DNA of 64,000 bases from Aphelenchoides besseyi (GCA_024699855.1 JAMPIQ010000002.1:310001-374000); one strand, 5' to 3'; numbered from the stretch's first letter, positions 1 through 11,519 are shown. Made by a program: numbers and translations. The notes: generated by a model not told the origin, from the sequence alone.

Positions 1-729
1 ATGACCGCAATAATGATCGATATGAAAAAGGGGATCATAGTTACGAGTAGTCTATAAATAGATATCAGGACGAGAGTTGTACTTTTCCACGAGTCTATCA
101 CAAAAATAACTGCGTTTGGATTATCTTGTGGCCAAAGTTGCTGATCGTCGAAGCCAATGTTTTCATAAGTAAACAAATAAAATGGCAATTGGATTGAACT
201 CAATATTACAACAAAAACGACCATGAATAACAATTGGGTTTTTGGCAGAGCACTGCGTCTAAAAGAACTAAACGTTTTACATCTTCTTGTTCTAAACTGA
301 CGTTTTAAGAAAGTAATATCTAAATATGCTTTCCAGGAGTAGCACTAACACTTCAAGTAATATACTAACTACCAGAAGTGAATAGACTATCCATTGAGCA
401 AATGCTGGAAGATGTTTTGCTGGGCCTTTGAGCAAAATTAGATTGACGTTGTTGACTGGACGATATTGCTAAGCAAACAACTAGAGTAGAATCATTGGAC
501 AAGAACTTACAATCTGACCAACGGTAGAGACGAAAAGAGTAAAACTATCAATAAGTCCTGCAGTAAGGAGAACTGGCCGATAGGGTTTTAAACGCGTAGG
601 TGAGCACTGGATGATTAAAAATATTAAAGTTGGATTTGCAACAAGGCCAATTAAGGTGGAGAAACCATAATTAATCGTTAAGATGCTTTGAAACAGATCA
701 GAATTAATGTCAACAGATGTTACGTTCAT
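1..729 (-). CDS. Nematode serpentine chemoreceptor (7TM GPCR, Srd/Str/Srh-like), 3' end outside window
   Basis: Encodes the N-terminal and middle part of a seven-helix chemosensory receptor. The first exon (729 to 511) has an extracellular start, a first helix near FSTLIGLVANPTLIFLIIQ, the short loop CSPTRLKPYRPVLL typical of nematode receptors, and a second helix. A 42-nt intron (510-469) follows; the next exon carries a long helix (IVYSLLVVSILLEVLVLLLE). A further intron near 290 leads to RRSALPKTQLLFMVVFVVIL, a loop with DDQQLW, and a helix that runs off the left edge. Such receptors normally sit in ciliary membranes of sensory neurons and couple to G proteins (family knowledge). The exact subfamily is not resolved. 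The start ATG is the first in frame and precedes a plausible helix. Confident about the family, less about each splice site. Confidence 0.72.
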
Positions 730-2061
730 TGATTTATGAATCTATACAGAAGCTTTAAGAATGAAAGAGTAAAATTCCTTTTCACTTGTCGTCTTCACAT
801 ACAATTTTTGAATCTTGAGAAATTAGATTGTATTAAAAATAACTTCCTTTCTTTATCAACAAGAACAAACTTCGATTTCATATGTTGCTCGGAGATGAAA
901 TGTGACCACTTACTTCAAAAAGCCATTTGGTCTTGTTGCCCCTAAAGTCAACGTTTAGATTTCAAGAACTTGAATTTGTACGTGGAATGTTTAGCCATCA
1001 TGTTTTGTACGAAAGATTTTTGGTGAGTTGAATTGACTGATAACACAAGCTTGATCATATTGGTGGCTGAATGGGAGACTAAGCTTTTCGACCAAAAACA
1101 TAAATTAAAGCTCAATAGTCAAATGAATTGAACATTTAACTAGTAGGTGTTTCAGTTTCTGAGTAATAAACTATTGTTAAGTCGACAGCTCAGAATAAAC
1201 ACAGGTAAGAATTTGAACCAAGTTCACACCAGACCTCAAAAATAGTGAAATTGGTTTCCAAAAAGATCTCTATGATCAACGTACATGAAGCACACAACAT
1301 TCTGTACATGAACAAGAAGTTTAATCTCTATCAACTCCTTTTGGGTATCAGAAGGTAATTACATACATTCAACACGGGAGCTCGCCAGAGCGACCACCAA
1401 AAATTAAATATCAACAAGATCCGATAACTTCACGACCGTAGGATTCCTGTTTGTTCGAGTTTTTAGTCCTGATCGAGTAAAACGAAATTTATTTACTAGA
1501 CAAATTACAACAAAAAACAACAATAATAATCAGGCGAGAGAGAAAAACCATAACAAGCGTCAGTCGTGAGCAACCATCTACGGAAGAAGGCAATCCCGAG
1601 GAGACACAAACCCGGTTTGGAGATGCATTTCCTTAAGACCCCAACATTGTTCCCTCAATAGCCGATTGCTACGCTCATGCAAAATTAGTATAAGTACCTT
1701 CATGTTAGTGAAGAAACTTTGCGGGTATTTGTTCGATTTTTCTCAAATTTGGTGTTAATGCTTATTAGACATTACAACACAATTACTATAAATTTGGGAC
1801 GATTTGGACAAGTTTAAGAGATGTTACACAAATTTACGGTTGTAAATAAGTTTTGCATTGCGGGACCTCAGGTAATGGATAATTCCAGTAGTCTTTTCCG
1901 TGTATTGCGTTAATTATAAGCGATGTGTGGCGCGTTATTGGTAGATCGTAGCTGTGCATAAATGTGCATTCGGTGAGCGCCACACAGTATTCGAACCTGG
2001 AGCCGCTTGTAGAACTTTCGTTGTTCTTCGTTGAGTTAGCCTCTTCTTCGTAGAATTTTTG
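730..2061. other. Gene-poor AT-rich spacer
   Basis: I see no supportable gene here. It contains a 5' region of the chemoreceptor, an AC-rich stretch near 1500-1560 with AACAACAATAATAAT-like composition, and at 1682-1828 a fragment of a Tc3-like terminal repeat (listed separately). Confidence 0.5.
1682..1828 (+). repeat. Lone copy of the Tc3-like inverted-repeat segment
   Basis: This stretch matches, with scattered substitutions, the segment 39137-39290 inside the inverted arms of the transposon at 38911-40875. Shared blocks include GTGAAGAAACTTTGCGG, CAAATTTGGTGTTAATGC and TTATTAGACATTACAAC. It starts at the motif AAATTAGTATAA and lacks the outer 220 bp of the arm. It is either a remnant of an old insertion or of a related shorter element. 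Confidence 0.75.
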
Positions 2062-2670
2062 TTATCTTGCCGATTCCAGCAAAATAGCCGCAAAATAACG
2101 TCGTTGCCAGTCAGAATAAACTGGTGTTCTTCCATCCGATTGTTTTATATCCAGTGGGTCTTTTCCTGATTGCGATTGGCCGTACCTGGTTAATTCCATA
2201 TTATTCATCAGATTGGACAATGTATTCTCTGGTTTCGTCAGAATCTCTCTATTCCACCGTTGGTAGTATTCTTGTCGCAAAGGCGGGAAGAACACATCTA
2301 TCCAATTATGTAGCACAAGTGATGACCAGAGAAATGCGACGGTAAACTTCTTCGGATCAAAATCGTCATTGGGAATGTCTGGAACATCTTTTGAGATTTC
2401 ATCATCTGGTAGGTTATCTGGATCGATAGGTTCTGATGGGACGTCTGCATCATCATTAGGTCTGAATCCCTTGAAATAATGATCGGCAAACGCTTGGATA
2501 GTTTGAAGACCGGTGACGTCGCTGTCGGTACAGATTACAATCTTCGCACCGTATTTGATGGAAATTGCCTTTGCCAAATTACGAAGTTTGAAAGCCATTG
2601 AACTTCCACTCAATGCAATTATTGGCCGTTCAGTGTCTTCAATTCGAAGAGCAATTTGTCTGTAGTCCAA
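2062..2670 (-). pseudogene. Decayed ORF, possibly pol/RNase H part of a retroelement
   Basis: A 202-codon open frame begins at a non-ATG codon, and the adjacent upstream sequence continues in another frame (NKIVAVLIYEER), so it is a fragment with frameshifts rather than an intact gene. The segment PIIALSGSSMAFKLRNLAKAI followed by KIVICTDSD is weakly reminiscent of the RNase H domain of LTR-retroelement polyproteins. A gag-like fragment lies upstream on the same strand at 3.4-4.2 kb, which fits one leftward-reading dead element. A TOPRIM-like reading (TDSD) was considered but is weaker. Function is not assigned with confidence. Confidence 0.35.
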
Positions 2671-3379
2671 AATAACTCTTCTCTTTCTTCATAAATTAGA
2701 ACAGCCACGATTTTGTTCATTTCTTCGCCTTTTGAGTTCATGAACTTGAATTTGTTGTCGCTTACTTCCGAGGCTGGGTTCTAGATTGATTTGTGTGATA
2801 GTATTATTAGTTCGCGCTAAGTAACCTAACTTACGCAATGCTTTGTCGCGTCGCTAAAGAACTTCTTTTGGGCGTTTGTTGACAAAGATGAATGTAAATC
2901 CAAATGAATGGCCGAAAAGTTTATTTGTTCCTCAAACTTGGGTTAATAAACCAAAACTAAATTATAGACGCAAACAAAACACGAAACGGAGGAACGATAT
3001 TTGGACGAGAAACCGGACAGAATTTAAAATAAATGGGATAGTCGAAAGAAGGACAAATTAAAACGAAATGTTTAGACAAACGATAACCAACACAGAAAAA
3101 AATTCGAAAAGGGAAGTTACGGTAGTCGACGGAGAGCTAACAGCCAACATAAGCAACAACAAAAAAAAGTGTAAAGACGTTAAATAAAAGGAGCAATCGG
3201 TCGAAGAATGGGAGGAGTTTAAAGTGGCCGAAGAGCGGCTTAATCGGTTACGGCAAACTGATCTTCGGTTGATTGAGTTTCAAAGTACCAAGTCAACGAA
3301 TTACAGTACGAAAGATTAAATAATTTAATTATAAAACAATAATCAAATTAAATTATAAACAAGAAATGAGAAGAATCAT

Positions 3380-4212
3380 GTCGTAGAGTTTCCTTTTCTC
3401 GCCTCAAGAGACACCAAATTGTTCCGTAAAGATAACAAGAAAATCTGGTTTTGTTGATCTAAAATTAGATCTGAATTTTTGATCAACGGCTTGTAGCGCT
3501 CGTACCACTCTTCAAAAGTGATGTCATTCTCGGAATCACGTTTGAACGTTTTGATTCTGTTAGGTTTGCGTTCTAGGCTGTTGAGTAGTCGGTGAATAGA
3601 AGAGAGTTTATTTACGGAAAGATGGATCGACTAAAACGCAGATGGGAGAATACGACTCGGGTTCAAGCGCGGAGCAAGAAAATGTAAGACGACCACTCCG
3701 GTCCGGCGTTTGGTTCATCCTGAAAGATGGACCAATCTCAAAAGGGCGAGAAAGAGAGGAACATTCGTGTTGGGAGTTTGCTTGTTGTTTGAGAGTTAAT
3801 TTAGAGATTTCGCACAACCAGAGTGAATAACCCAACAGATTCTTTGTTGCAGTCTCGTCATTGTTTTTTGCAGTTGGATGTCGCGCCTGTAATTGAAGAA
3901 ATGCTTGGATTAGTTATGACTGCAGTCTCGACGATCTCTTGGATTTGCCGGCTTGTCACTTCGGCTTCACCCATTGATTTCCAATAATCGTTTGCACCAG
4001 TTCGGTATTCTTCTAATCTCTTCGCATCTGCTTTTTCACTTTACAGCAACTCGTACTCCGCCAAATTTTCATTAGCCATTTGAAGCCGTCTTCGAATGTC
4101 TTTCATCTTCTTCAAATTTTTCGGTGAAGTGCCCGTGCGATCCAATTTCTTGGATTCGGCCAATTTTTTCGCAATTGTGCCCGCACTTCAAGTTAGTTGG
4201 CTTTGGAAACAT
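3380..4212 (-). pseudogene. Decayed retroelement gag-like region
   Basis: Two minus-strand stretches read as protein once small interruptions are ignored. The upstream part (about 4212 to 3850) gives KKLAESKKLDRTGTSPKNL and then MKDIRRRLQMANENLAEY, broken by an in-frame stop near 4045. The downstream part (about 3603 to 3380) gives FKRDSENDITFEEWYERY, which resembles the start of a gypsy-type gag (FKRDP.-x-FEEWYERF). There is no intact reading frame. The order, gag right and possible RNase H at 2.1-2.7 kb left, both on the minus strand, is what a single degenerate LTR element would leave. No matching pair of LTRs was demonstrated. Confidence 0.4.
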
Positions 4213-5789
4213 GAGGTTTTCGTCGCTTTATCTGTCGACATTCAGATAAATAAAATTTTCCAAAAATTTTATTCGGACTGCGCCAATTGTTCGGTCTCGA
4301 AACCGAAAGGTATCCAAATTACTTAGATTTTATTTGAACAACTTAATAACAATAAAACAACAATGTTGTCGATTAACCTCCGTGAAGGAGAGAGTTTATT
4401 CGTTACAGTAAGATATACAATAAAGAGTACGGGTCGTTTGTCTTGTGGTAAAAAGAGGGTGAATTGTTTGAGGAGAAGAGGGCTTTTTATACGAGGGTTT
4501 TGCATAACGGAGAGGAGGGGAAAAGGTGTCCATAAATTAAACGTGGAGGGTTTATGGCCTCCTTTTTATGGGACTTTCAGAAGATCGAGAACCTTCGCGA
4601 TCTTTGACAAATGTAATCTCTAAAATGAAAGGGTTAGGGAGCGGGTTCAATCAGAGCGAAAACATAAATGGCGTTAGGGAAAGTGACGGGTAATCTATGC
4701 GTAATGAAAAAGAAAGGCGGAGTGGGAAACAAGAAAAAATGAACAGACAATTTTCACACCCGAACAGACACGGAGATGTTGGTGTTTTGCAGTATCAAGC
4801 TGTCGTCGTCGGCGACACCCCAAAACTAAAAGCTCCCCGAATAAAAGAGAGTTTATTCGATAACAAATCAAAAGGAAAACGAAAATAAAAAACTGAAGTG
4901 GGTGCCGGTGCGGAGTCTTAAAATAGGGGTGTTTGTGTGGGGCAAAACAGAAAGATCGGTGCGGGATCCGACGGCCTTTGAAGCTCGATTTGCATCGACA
5001 AAGCGTTCTACTCACAACGGATTTCCATCATTAATATTGTTGTTTTTGATTTAAGTACATCACGAGAGCTTCTAGACTCATTCACGTCTGAGGAGATATT
5101 GCTCGTTGAAAACTTTCCGTTGATGGTACGTTTTGTAGTAGAAATTCCGCCCACAGCGCCAAATGCCCAACAGGATGAGCAGCTTGAAAATATCTCAATC
5201 TATTAACTTATTTCTGAGCATGCAATCACTGACTAAGGAGTTTTTTTGGCTAACAGAAAAGATTGAATTAAGTAAGCAGGAGAGTGACAAACTGAAGAAT
5301 AATTGGAAAGAATTATTCGTAAAGGAAAAAATTCAAGGTGGAAGAAGAGCAAAAAGGGAAATAATGTTCATCTGGTGGAAGAAATTACAAAGGTTGATAA
5401 CGTATGAAGAATAATGAATGCGTTCCGAATCAAGGACAGAGTGTTTTTATGCCCGGAAGATAATCTCGAGGTGTTTCGTGAATATTCTCGACAATTTCTT
5501 ACATGGATCTCACAAGCCTCTGGCTGTTAACAATCTTCATATTTCGAACTTTTCTTCTTTCTTTTCTTTCGCTTACAATCTTCATTTTGGAGTACAGAAT
5601 ATTGCTTCTTTCGTTCAAAAATTGAATCGTTTCGTTTGAGTTTCACGTTCAAATTCTTTTTACCGAATCCATGGCTCGATCGTGCGGCTTTTCGTATTTA
5701 TTTCGATAAAAATTAAGGCTTCTTCCGCCCATATTTAGCGATGCCGATTGCGCATCGACAACTTTCGCATCAATAGACAATGTATTCCA
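4213..5789. other. No supported gene; decayed repeat-like DNA
   Basis: Short open frames on both strands look like chance. The motif GAGTTTATT(C/T) recurs at about 3605, 4391 and 4845, as expected for scraps of one repeat family. The plus frame near 5410-5520 (MNAFRIKDRVFLCPEDN) reads like a protein remnant but could not be identified. Confidence 0.4.
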
Positions 5790-5815
5790 CCCCCCCCCCC
5801 CCCCCCCCCCCCCCC
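5790..5815 (+). repeat. Poly-C (poly-G) tract, 26 nt
   Basis: An uninterrupted run of 26 C residues, read as G on the minus strand. Long G tracts form G-quadruplexes and in C. elegans are protected by the DOG-1/FANCJ helicase (established). Length in an assembly is often inaccurate. Confidence 0.9.
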
Positions 5816-5837
5816 TTCTAATACCCATCATAACACC

Positions 5838-6030
5838 TGTTGTTAGTATGACGCTCGAGGCGTCTCCGAGGGGCGGGCCTTAGGGCCCTATATAAGCTCC
5901 CTCGGAGACGGCTCGAACGGGGGAATTGTTCTACGAATAAAGAGTACTCCACTAGAACTTTGCCCATAAAGCGCTGATCACGTATTTAAATATTATTCGA
6001 AGATTAAAATAAGTGGTTAAATTGGATCAT
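5838..6030 (+). repeat. Candidate solo LTR
   Basis: The segment opens with TGTTGTTAG, has a strong TATA box (TATATAAG, 5889-5896) inside an inverted pair CGTCTCCGAGG / CCTCGGAGACG, and AATAAA at 5936-5941 about 45 bp later. This promoter-then-polyA layout is that of an LTR. A second segment at 52686 opens with the same nine bases and has the same layout. The right boundary is approximate and no target-site duplication was confirmed. Confidence 0.4.
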
Positions 6031-7254
6031 TTTAATTAGATCGGCCAGTTGAGCTCAAGAATAACTGTCGTGCTTTCATGAGAATTAAAAGCTACTGTTT
6101 CAAAAATGTGAGGTACAAAATCTCGGATTACTTCTTTGATCAAAAAAACTTGGGGAGCATAAAAAATGCTAACCATGTCGGTCATTTTGTAGCAGCTGAA
6201 AGCACTTACCTTAAGAGCAACTTTAACGAAAAGCTTTGAGCAAAATTGAAGATGAACTTCAATGCATCAAAAATTGGACTGGCATTTTCGGGCTCAATGG
6301 CCGCATATATCGCATTATATTTGCATTTTCTATCTTTATTTAAATCAAATTTCAAGTCATATATCGTAAATTCATTGCATTTTAATGGCACTGGAAGACA
6401 TCTGGACGCATCTCAAGGCACCTGAATCGATACTTTCATTCGGGCATCTTAAACTCTGAAATCGCCAAATCGGCGCAAAAACTCACCACTCGTCACAACC
6501 AAAAACGGCCCCCAACTGGCGTGACGCTTTTTTGCATCCTCCAAAACGTAGAGAGCAAACGGGTCTCAAGCAAAAAACGGAAGAGACAATGTGTCTCGAG
6601 CGGTTCATTCCACTTGTTCGGGACGCCAAAGAGACCGACCAGATGCAACGCGTCAAATTCACGATCTCCCTCGAGCGCAGCGTTTTTTGCGTGGCGCATC
6701 GTGAAGGTGGAAGCCAATTTCAACAAAAACAATCGACCTAATGTCTTTAATAGTCGAAACCAATTTCTTCGTAAACAAAGAAACGTTCAAATTGGTTGAG
6801 CAACGGATTGAGTTTTACAATTGAATCATAAGATGACCGGCGTTGAAAAAGATGCGCGTCTGCGCGATCTTTAACTTCGCCCAAATATTCGAACGTCGAA
6901 TAACTGATCAGAAACATTTTTTGATTCCGAAAGAATCGCTCGCCTTTTGCTGCAATATTCATTTAACTTCTTCGATGTCCGACAAGAATTTCTACATCCG
7001 ACCTTATCTTTATCCAACTTCAGTAGGGCAAAGGTTAAAACAACGGTGGGTAGCTGATTGATCTGTTTACACGAGTTTATTAGATTCCAACGAGGCTGCC
7101 TATCTAAAATTTCTGCTTTCTCCTTGGAAGCCTCAATATATAATTATAAGGCTGATGGATTCTCACGATAATTTCGATCGCGATCGGTCAAGTGCATTGG
7201 CAGATAGGCGTACAACTTTACCACTGGTGAAGTGAGCATAGTAGTCAATTTCCG
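6031..7254. other. Gene-poor spacer
   Basis: Overlapping short frames on both strands near 6490-6960 have no recognisable domain, start context or splice pattern. I see no supported gene. Confidence 0.4.
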
Positions 7255-8225
7255 ATGTTAAATAAGATCAATATCAAAGAACTAGAATATTATGATCTCT
7301 TTACGGGCATCGAGAACTTTCAGTTGACTGAGGTAATTTTGTGTTTTCCAACTTTTGATTCTCGTCTTTAGGAAGATCGTGAACTGCGATATCGGCGGGA
7401 AAAACCAATGATGTTCCATGGGTTGTTGAGAAGCCCGGAAATTTAACCGACAATGTGGATTTTGTGTGTAAACGGTCGGTTTTGAGGAACATTGGTATAA
7501 GAAAATCCTCACTAGTTGTGTGCGTTATACTTAGAAGCAGGATCTTTTCGTGCGACTTGACATCTGGATTCAAACGGTCAGATGAAATACAAAAATTGTA
7601 TTACATGGGAGACGAATTCGCAAAACGTCTGACCGAATCGAACTCAACAGTAAGTCTTTTTCTCGGGTTAATAATGCAGCTTTCAGAATAACCATCAGAA
7701 CAACGAGGCTTCTAACTACGCAGTTTTTCGTGCTTGTTTGGGATCCAAGTCGTCATTTAAAGTCATCTTTTTTGCCGAAAACGATAAGCTGATAAAGTTA
7801 AATGGATGATTAGATGACCAGACGTGATTGTTTGTAGACGTCAACTTTATCCAAATCAAACCCTGTCAATTGAACGTCGCCCAAAAAATTTATGAGCTGG
7901 TGGTTGTAAACTTATTTAGTTAACGTAGATCATCTGTTCGTCGGTTTTGAAAACGAAACGATCATCTGTAATATTGAGCAACTGACGAACTTGACGTCTC
8001 AACAAAACGAAAGAACAACAGCTACATTGGAGCGAATTGAGTTTCTTGAACCAAGTGCGTAAGCTCTTGGCAAAGAGCAATGATGACGAGTGGATTATGG
8101 TGGAGCAGTTGAGTAGTCGAAATGAGTGGACATCTCTAGTTCTACATTCGACTGATGATTGTGAAGAGATACGCGAATTTGTTTCTGATGAGTTTCACAG
8201 GCATTTTGGAATTAACCCGCGTTAA
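7255..8225 (+). pseudogene. DXO/RAI1-family (Dom-3-like) decapping enzyme, probably degenerate
   Basis: Pieces in order match the Dom-3/DXO family of RNA decapping and 5'-3' exonucleases that remove defective caps. These are an N-terminal ELEYYDLFTGIENFQ...ELRYRRE block, then LYYMGDEFAKRL (family: YMGYKFEQYM), AVFRACLGSKSSFKVIFFAEND (family: VLRSRLGxxxLLFSGEVD), HLFVGFENETIICNIEQL (family: VVAGFRNPDGxV) and a C-terminal SFLNQVRKLLAKSNDDEW...SLVLHS block (family: FLxxxxxxxxxDxxxxxVxxLSxxPxxxxVxVH). The catalytic region is altered: the expected GEVD acid motif reads AEND. The pieces do not join in one frame, with a shift after REKP near 7410 and stops between blocks. I therefore call it a decayed copy, though mis-assembled introns could hide a working gene. 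It is convergent with the CAP gene. Confidence 0.5.
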
Positions 8226-8393
8226 CCATTGGTCGTCGTGTGAGGTTGAGAGATCCATCAACGGCCCGACCACTCAGTAGTTGAGCGAACGAAAGCAGCA
8301 ACACAAACGGATGCTCTGGCATTATGAACAAACTCGCAGTTATTTCAATCTTCTCAGCCTCGTTCATATACTATATAAGAGTTTATTCAATGA

Positions 8394-9161
8394 TCAATTA
8401 GCACATAAATCGTTCCGACAAACAGTTCGAGAAAAATCACAAGCACTACACGACTCTCGACCGGCCTTGTAAATTGGCGCATTCATCAAATTACCCTGAT
8501 CGTAGTTGCAAACAACGAGCGTTGTTTTATCACAAACTTGAACTGCACAACCAACAGACGCACAGTGCGACCATGCCATCTAAAAAGTTTTTACGGTTTT
8601 TTTCCAGAATCTCGAATACCTGAGTGAAGTGACCAACATCCTTCTTCCAAACTTCATCGGTCAAAACAAGATCTGCAGGACTCATGTTCTTGACTTCTGA
8701 CCACCACGATCCGGCAGCATATTTCAGTGCAGTAGCTGAAACACGAGATCAGAAGTTGTACCTCGCCGCTCACCTTGATCCAATTTGCCTCCACTCTCCC
8801 ACAGGTTTTGATCTGAAAGCTAACTCTAAGAACAATCGTAAGCTTGAACTGACCGTAGTTGATATCGGGTGTATGTTTCATTCGACACTTCTTGGCCCAA
8901 TCTTGTGCTTTCGCCTCCAAATCTTCGTTGTATTTCTGAATCCAAAGTCACAAGTTTCTTGATTGCTCTCACCAATTCGTTCATATCAACGGCCTTTTGC
9001 AACCGCTCTCCACCTTTATTGACCACTTTTCCTCGGGCCAATTCACCTCGAAATCGATTGTGCTCATCAACACACGCCTGACGACCCGTCGAATTCAACA
9101 CATCGGCAGAAGTCAGAGCGACCAAAAGAAAAACGACCAGAAACACACAATTCATTCTCAC
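8394..9161 (-). CDS. Secreted CAP/SCP-domain protein (venom-allergen-like, ASP family)
   Basis: Five exons encode a signal peptide (MRMNCVFLVVFLLVALTSA) and one CAP domain: VDEHNRFRGELARG at the start, KYNEDLEAKAQDWAKKC, NYDQNLWESGG, ALKYAAGSWWSEV, VGHFTQMAWSHCASVGCAV, and VVCNYDQGNLMNAPIYKAG near the end. The HFTQ(M/V)xW and CNYxxxGN signatures are present, as are paired cysteines in the tail (ESCSACDFSRTVC). Introns are tiny (first one 36 nt, 8972-8937), and the splice phases checked agree. CAP proteins are extracellular and abundant in nematodes, some being secreted effectors or sterol binders; this one's target is unknown. Length near 200 residues is normal for a single-domain member. No breaks seen. 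Confidence 0.85.
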
Positions 9162-10528
9162 ACGTGAATTGAAATCGATTTGACTCCCTTTTTATATCTT
9201 TCATTTCAATGGTTCTTCTCAGAATTCGAATGTCGTTTTCTATCGAAGGTCCAAAAACAAATTCGTTTTGATTACCGTACTTTCCAATTCAGCCGGTTGC
9301 TGTACTTTTCACATTTTGAATTGTTTTGCGCATTCTCAACCCTCATCGATTTCCTTTGATTCAGAATCAAGGTTTGTTGGTAGAAAAAAGATGTACTTTG
9401 AAACGGATAATAATATCCGCGTATGAGCTCAAATCGATAAAAACCATGGTCTTATGACCACCAGGAAACCACGAGGAGACCCGATCTCACTTTTGACTTG
9501 AAGAACACCTGAGGAACATCGATCAGTAAGCCGACTGTCTTTGACTGATGTTTTAAAACACGGCGAATTACTGGAGTTGACCAACAAAACTACGGACTTC
9601 AAAGCACTTGATCCGAAAACACGAGACATTATTCACTCGAACAAGCAAAACAGAAGGCACTAAAACGAGGGTTGAAATCAGAATCGGAAGACACAAAAGC
9701 ACCGCCGACTTTCAGGAAACAAAACGAGAAGACTGAAATGCGTTTGCAGCAAAAATGATTTCCACTCAATTTGCATTGAATCACTTCGTCGCTGTATGCT
9801 CATGTCGATTGAGCTTACAAATAGCTGAGATCAGGATCCGAGATCGAAATCGTGAACCAAGTGACTGCTATCGAAATTCATGTCCTTATTTCAGTACTGT
9901 TTGGTTCGGATACTGTTGTACACTTGATTCACATCGCCAAATTTGCCATCACTCATCAGCGAACTCAAAACAACAAACATACTCAACAATGCCTTAGATT
10001 CGCGTTCACGCTTTGAAATACCAAAACACTCAAAATGCATCATTACAATTGTGAATTGCATGAACATTGTAGTCCAATCCTAGTTAGTAAAAGCGGTTGG
10101 CCTGAAAACGTAACAGAGAAGAATGTCAGCAACCAGACATCAGCTTCTGAGAAACAAGCTTCCATTGACTGTAGCTCATTAATTAGTAAGTATGAGCGCG
10201 TGTGATTACCAGAACCACAACAACCACTACTGGACTCTAAACCCCGTGAATATCAGCGGAATCCAACCAGCCAATGAGCTAAAATATACACAACACCCCC
10301 CCATTCCCTTGTATGACACGTCCATCACACAAATCGGTGTATCTCGGAGATTCTGGCATCGACTAGTGCTTATATTAGATTGATAGAAAGCCCAAACGAC
10401 TGAATATTCAACGTGCTCAAACTTGTAGCCGCCGGATAATTGAGAGAGAAATGAGGACACTTTAAAGCCGAAGAATTTCGTCTTTAAATGGAATGAATTG
10501 ACAGCGTTTATTGTCGTGCAGATTAGAA
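9162..10528. other. Long spacer with unassigned short frames
   Basis: A plus-strand stretch near 9545-9640 reads KHGELLELTNKTTDFKALD but is cut by frame changes, and a minus frame at 10227-10538 starts with a hydrophobic segment. Neither has a family match I recognise or consistent splicing. I see no supported gene. Confidence 0.4.
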
Positions 10529-11519
10529 TCAACAACAAAAGAAACCCCTCGGATGACCGAAAAGTTTTGAATCGTGGAGTGGAATTTCCAGACGTTTAGC
10601 CATGATACCCGTGAAATAGACGTCTTCAAGAGGAAAAAAGTTGGTTTCGCGAATCGTCTTCAAAATCGTTGAGATTGTTCGTGTGGACACCGCATAACCA
10701 TTTCCTTGACAATAGTCGGGATAAACGGCTGCTGAGTACACGCTTCTCGGCACATACCTAAAAGGCGAGTAGAAAAGACAAGAAGTCGAGACTTACAGTT
10801 TACTGAACGGATTTCTGAAGGGTCGATGACCGCGTTGAACCGAACACAAGAACCCGTTTTTAGTTGTTCTTTTAGTTCGAGATCGATGGCTGTGAAGTTG
10901 AGTCGGGAATCGTCGTCGGCTTTAATCACAAACCGAGATCGTGAACAGAAAGAAGACCACGAAAAGAGAGCGTGGGTTTTCAGGAAGAGATTTCGGTACG
11001 AGTCCCGAGCGTTGTATCGAATCAAATCGCCGTGTTTCTGGCTTTCAGCTTGCAATCTCGTTTCCGTCTCGTAGTCATTTTGAGCTCCGACCACAAAGCG
11101 AACTAGCCAATCAGATGGAAGACTCTGAAAGAAATTAGTGTGGAAATCGCGACGAACTGACCTCTGGATTGGTCCACGACTCTCGCAGTTCTTCGCGTTT
11201 TCTGAACCCATTTGGTCGTGTGAGAATGAAAACGAGAACTCGAAAGCTGCCGCAAACTTTCGAAGGTTTCGCCAACTGATAACTCAAATTGCGATTTCGA
11301 TACACGATCTCGACGTTCACTCTTCGATCCTCTTCGTTCCAAAACGGTAAGATCAGCGGTTGAGAGTCATCCGAAAACCAGATTCCTTCTTCTTGAAACG
11401 AAAAGACCAAGAGACCTGAATACACAAAGATTCTCGAATATCGACCAATCAAACTCACAGACTCCGAAAATCGAAATCACCGCCAAAGTCCAAACTCTTC
11501 GACGTCTACGAACAAGCAT
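10529..11519 (-). CDS. GT31-family (beta-1,3-galactosyl/N-acetylglucosaminyl) transferase
   Basis: A type II Golgi membrane enzyme expected to add a sugar in beta-1,3 linkage from a UDP-sugar. The start MLVRRRRRVWTLAVISIFGV gives a basic cytoplasmic tail and a membrane anchor that continues across a short intron (11458-11416). Family motifs follow in order: LTRPNGFRKREELRESWTN (family: RRxAIRxTW), RYNARDSYRNLFLKT (family: DxYxNLTLKT), FVIKADDDSRLN (the DxD metal-binding motif), then YPDYCQGNGYAVS and FFPLEDVYFTGI (family: YPxYxxGxGYxxS and EDVxxG). At the junction near 10757-10795 the splice phases differ by one base, so either the assembly has an indel or the gene is newly broken. Divergent from the coiled-coil gene at 11946. 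Confidence 0.72.

Noticed and set aside
2062..2670. TOPRIM/topoisomerase II-like reading of KYGAKIVICTDSD
   Set aside because: Only a short motif matches; the GS-H of the family and all downstream topoisomerase blocks are missing, and a retroelement context explains it better.
4096..4326. Plus ORF MSFIFFKFFGEVPVRSN
   Set aside because: Antisense to the gag-like minus frame, which carries the better protein signal.
10227..10538. Minus ORF with a signal-like start, after the GT31 gene
   Set aside because: Overlaps the GT31 end, has no recognisable domain and no polyA or splice support.
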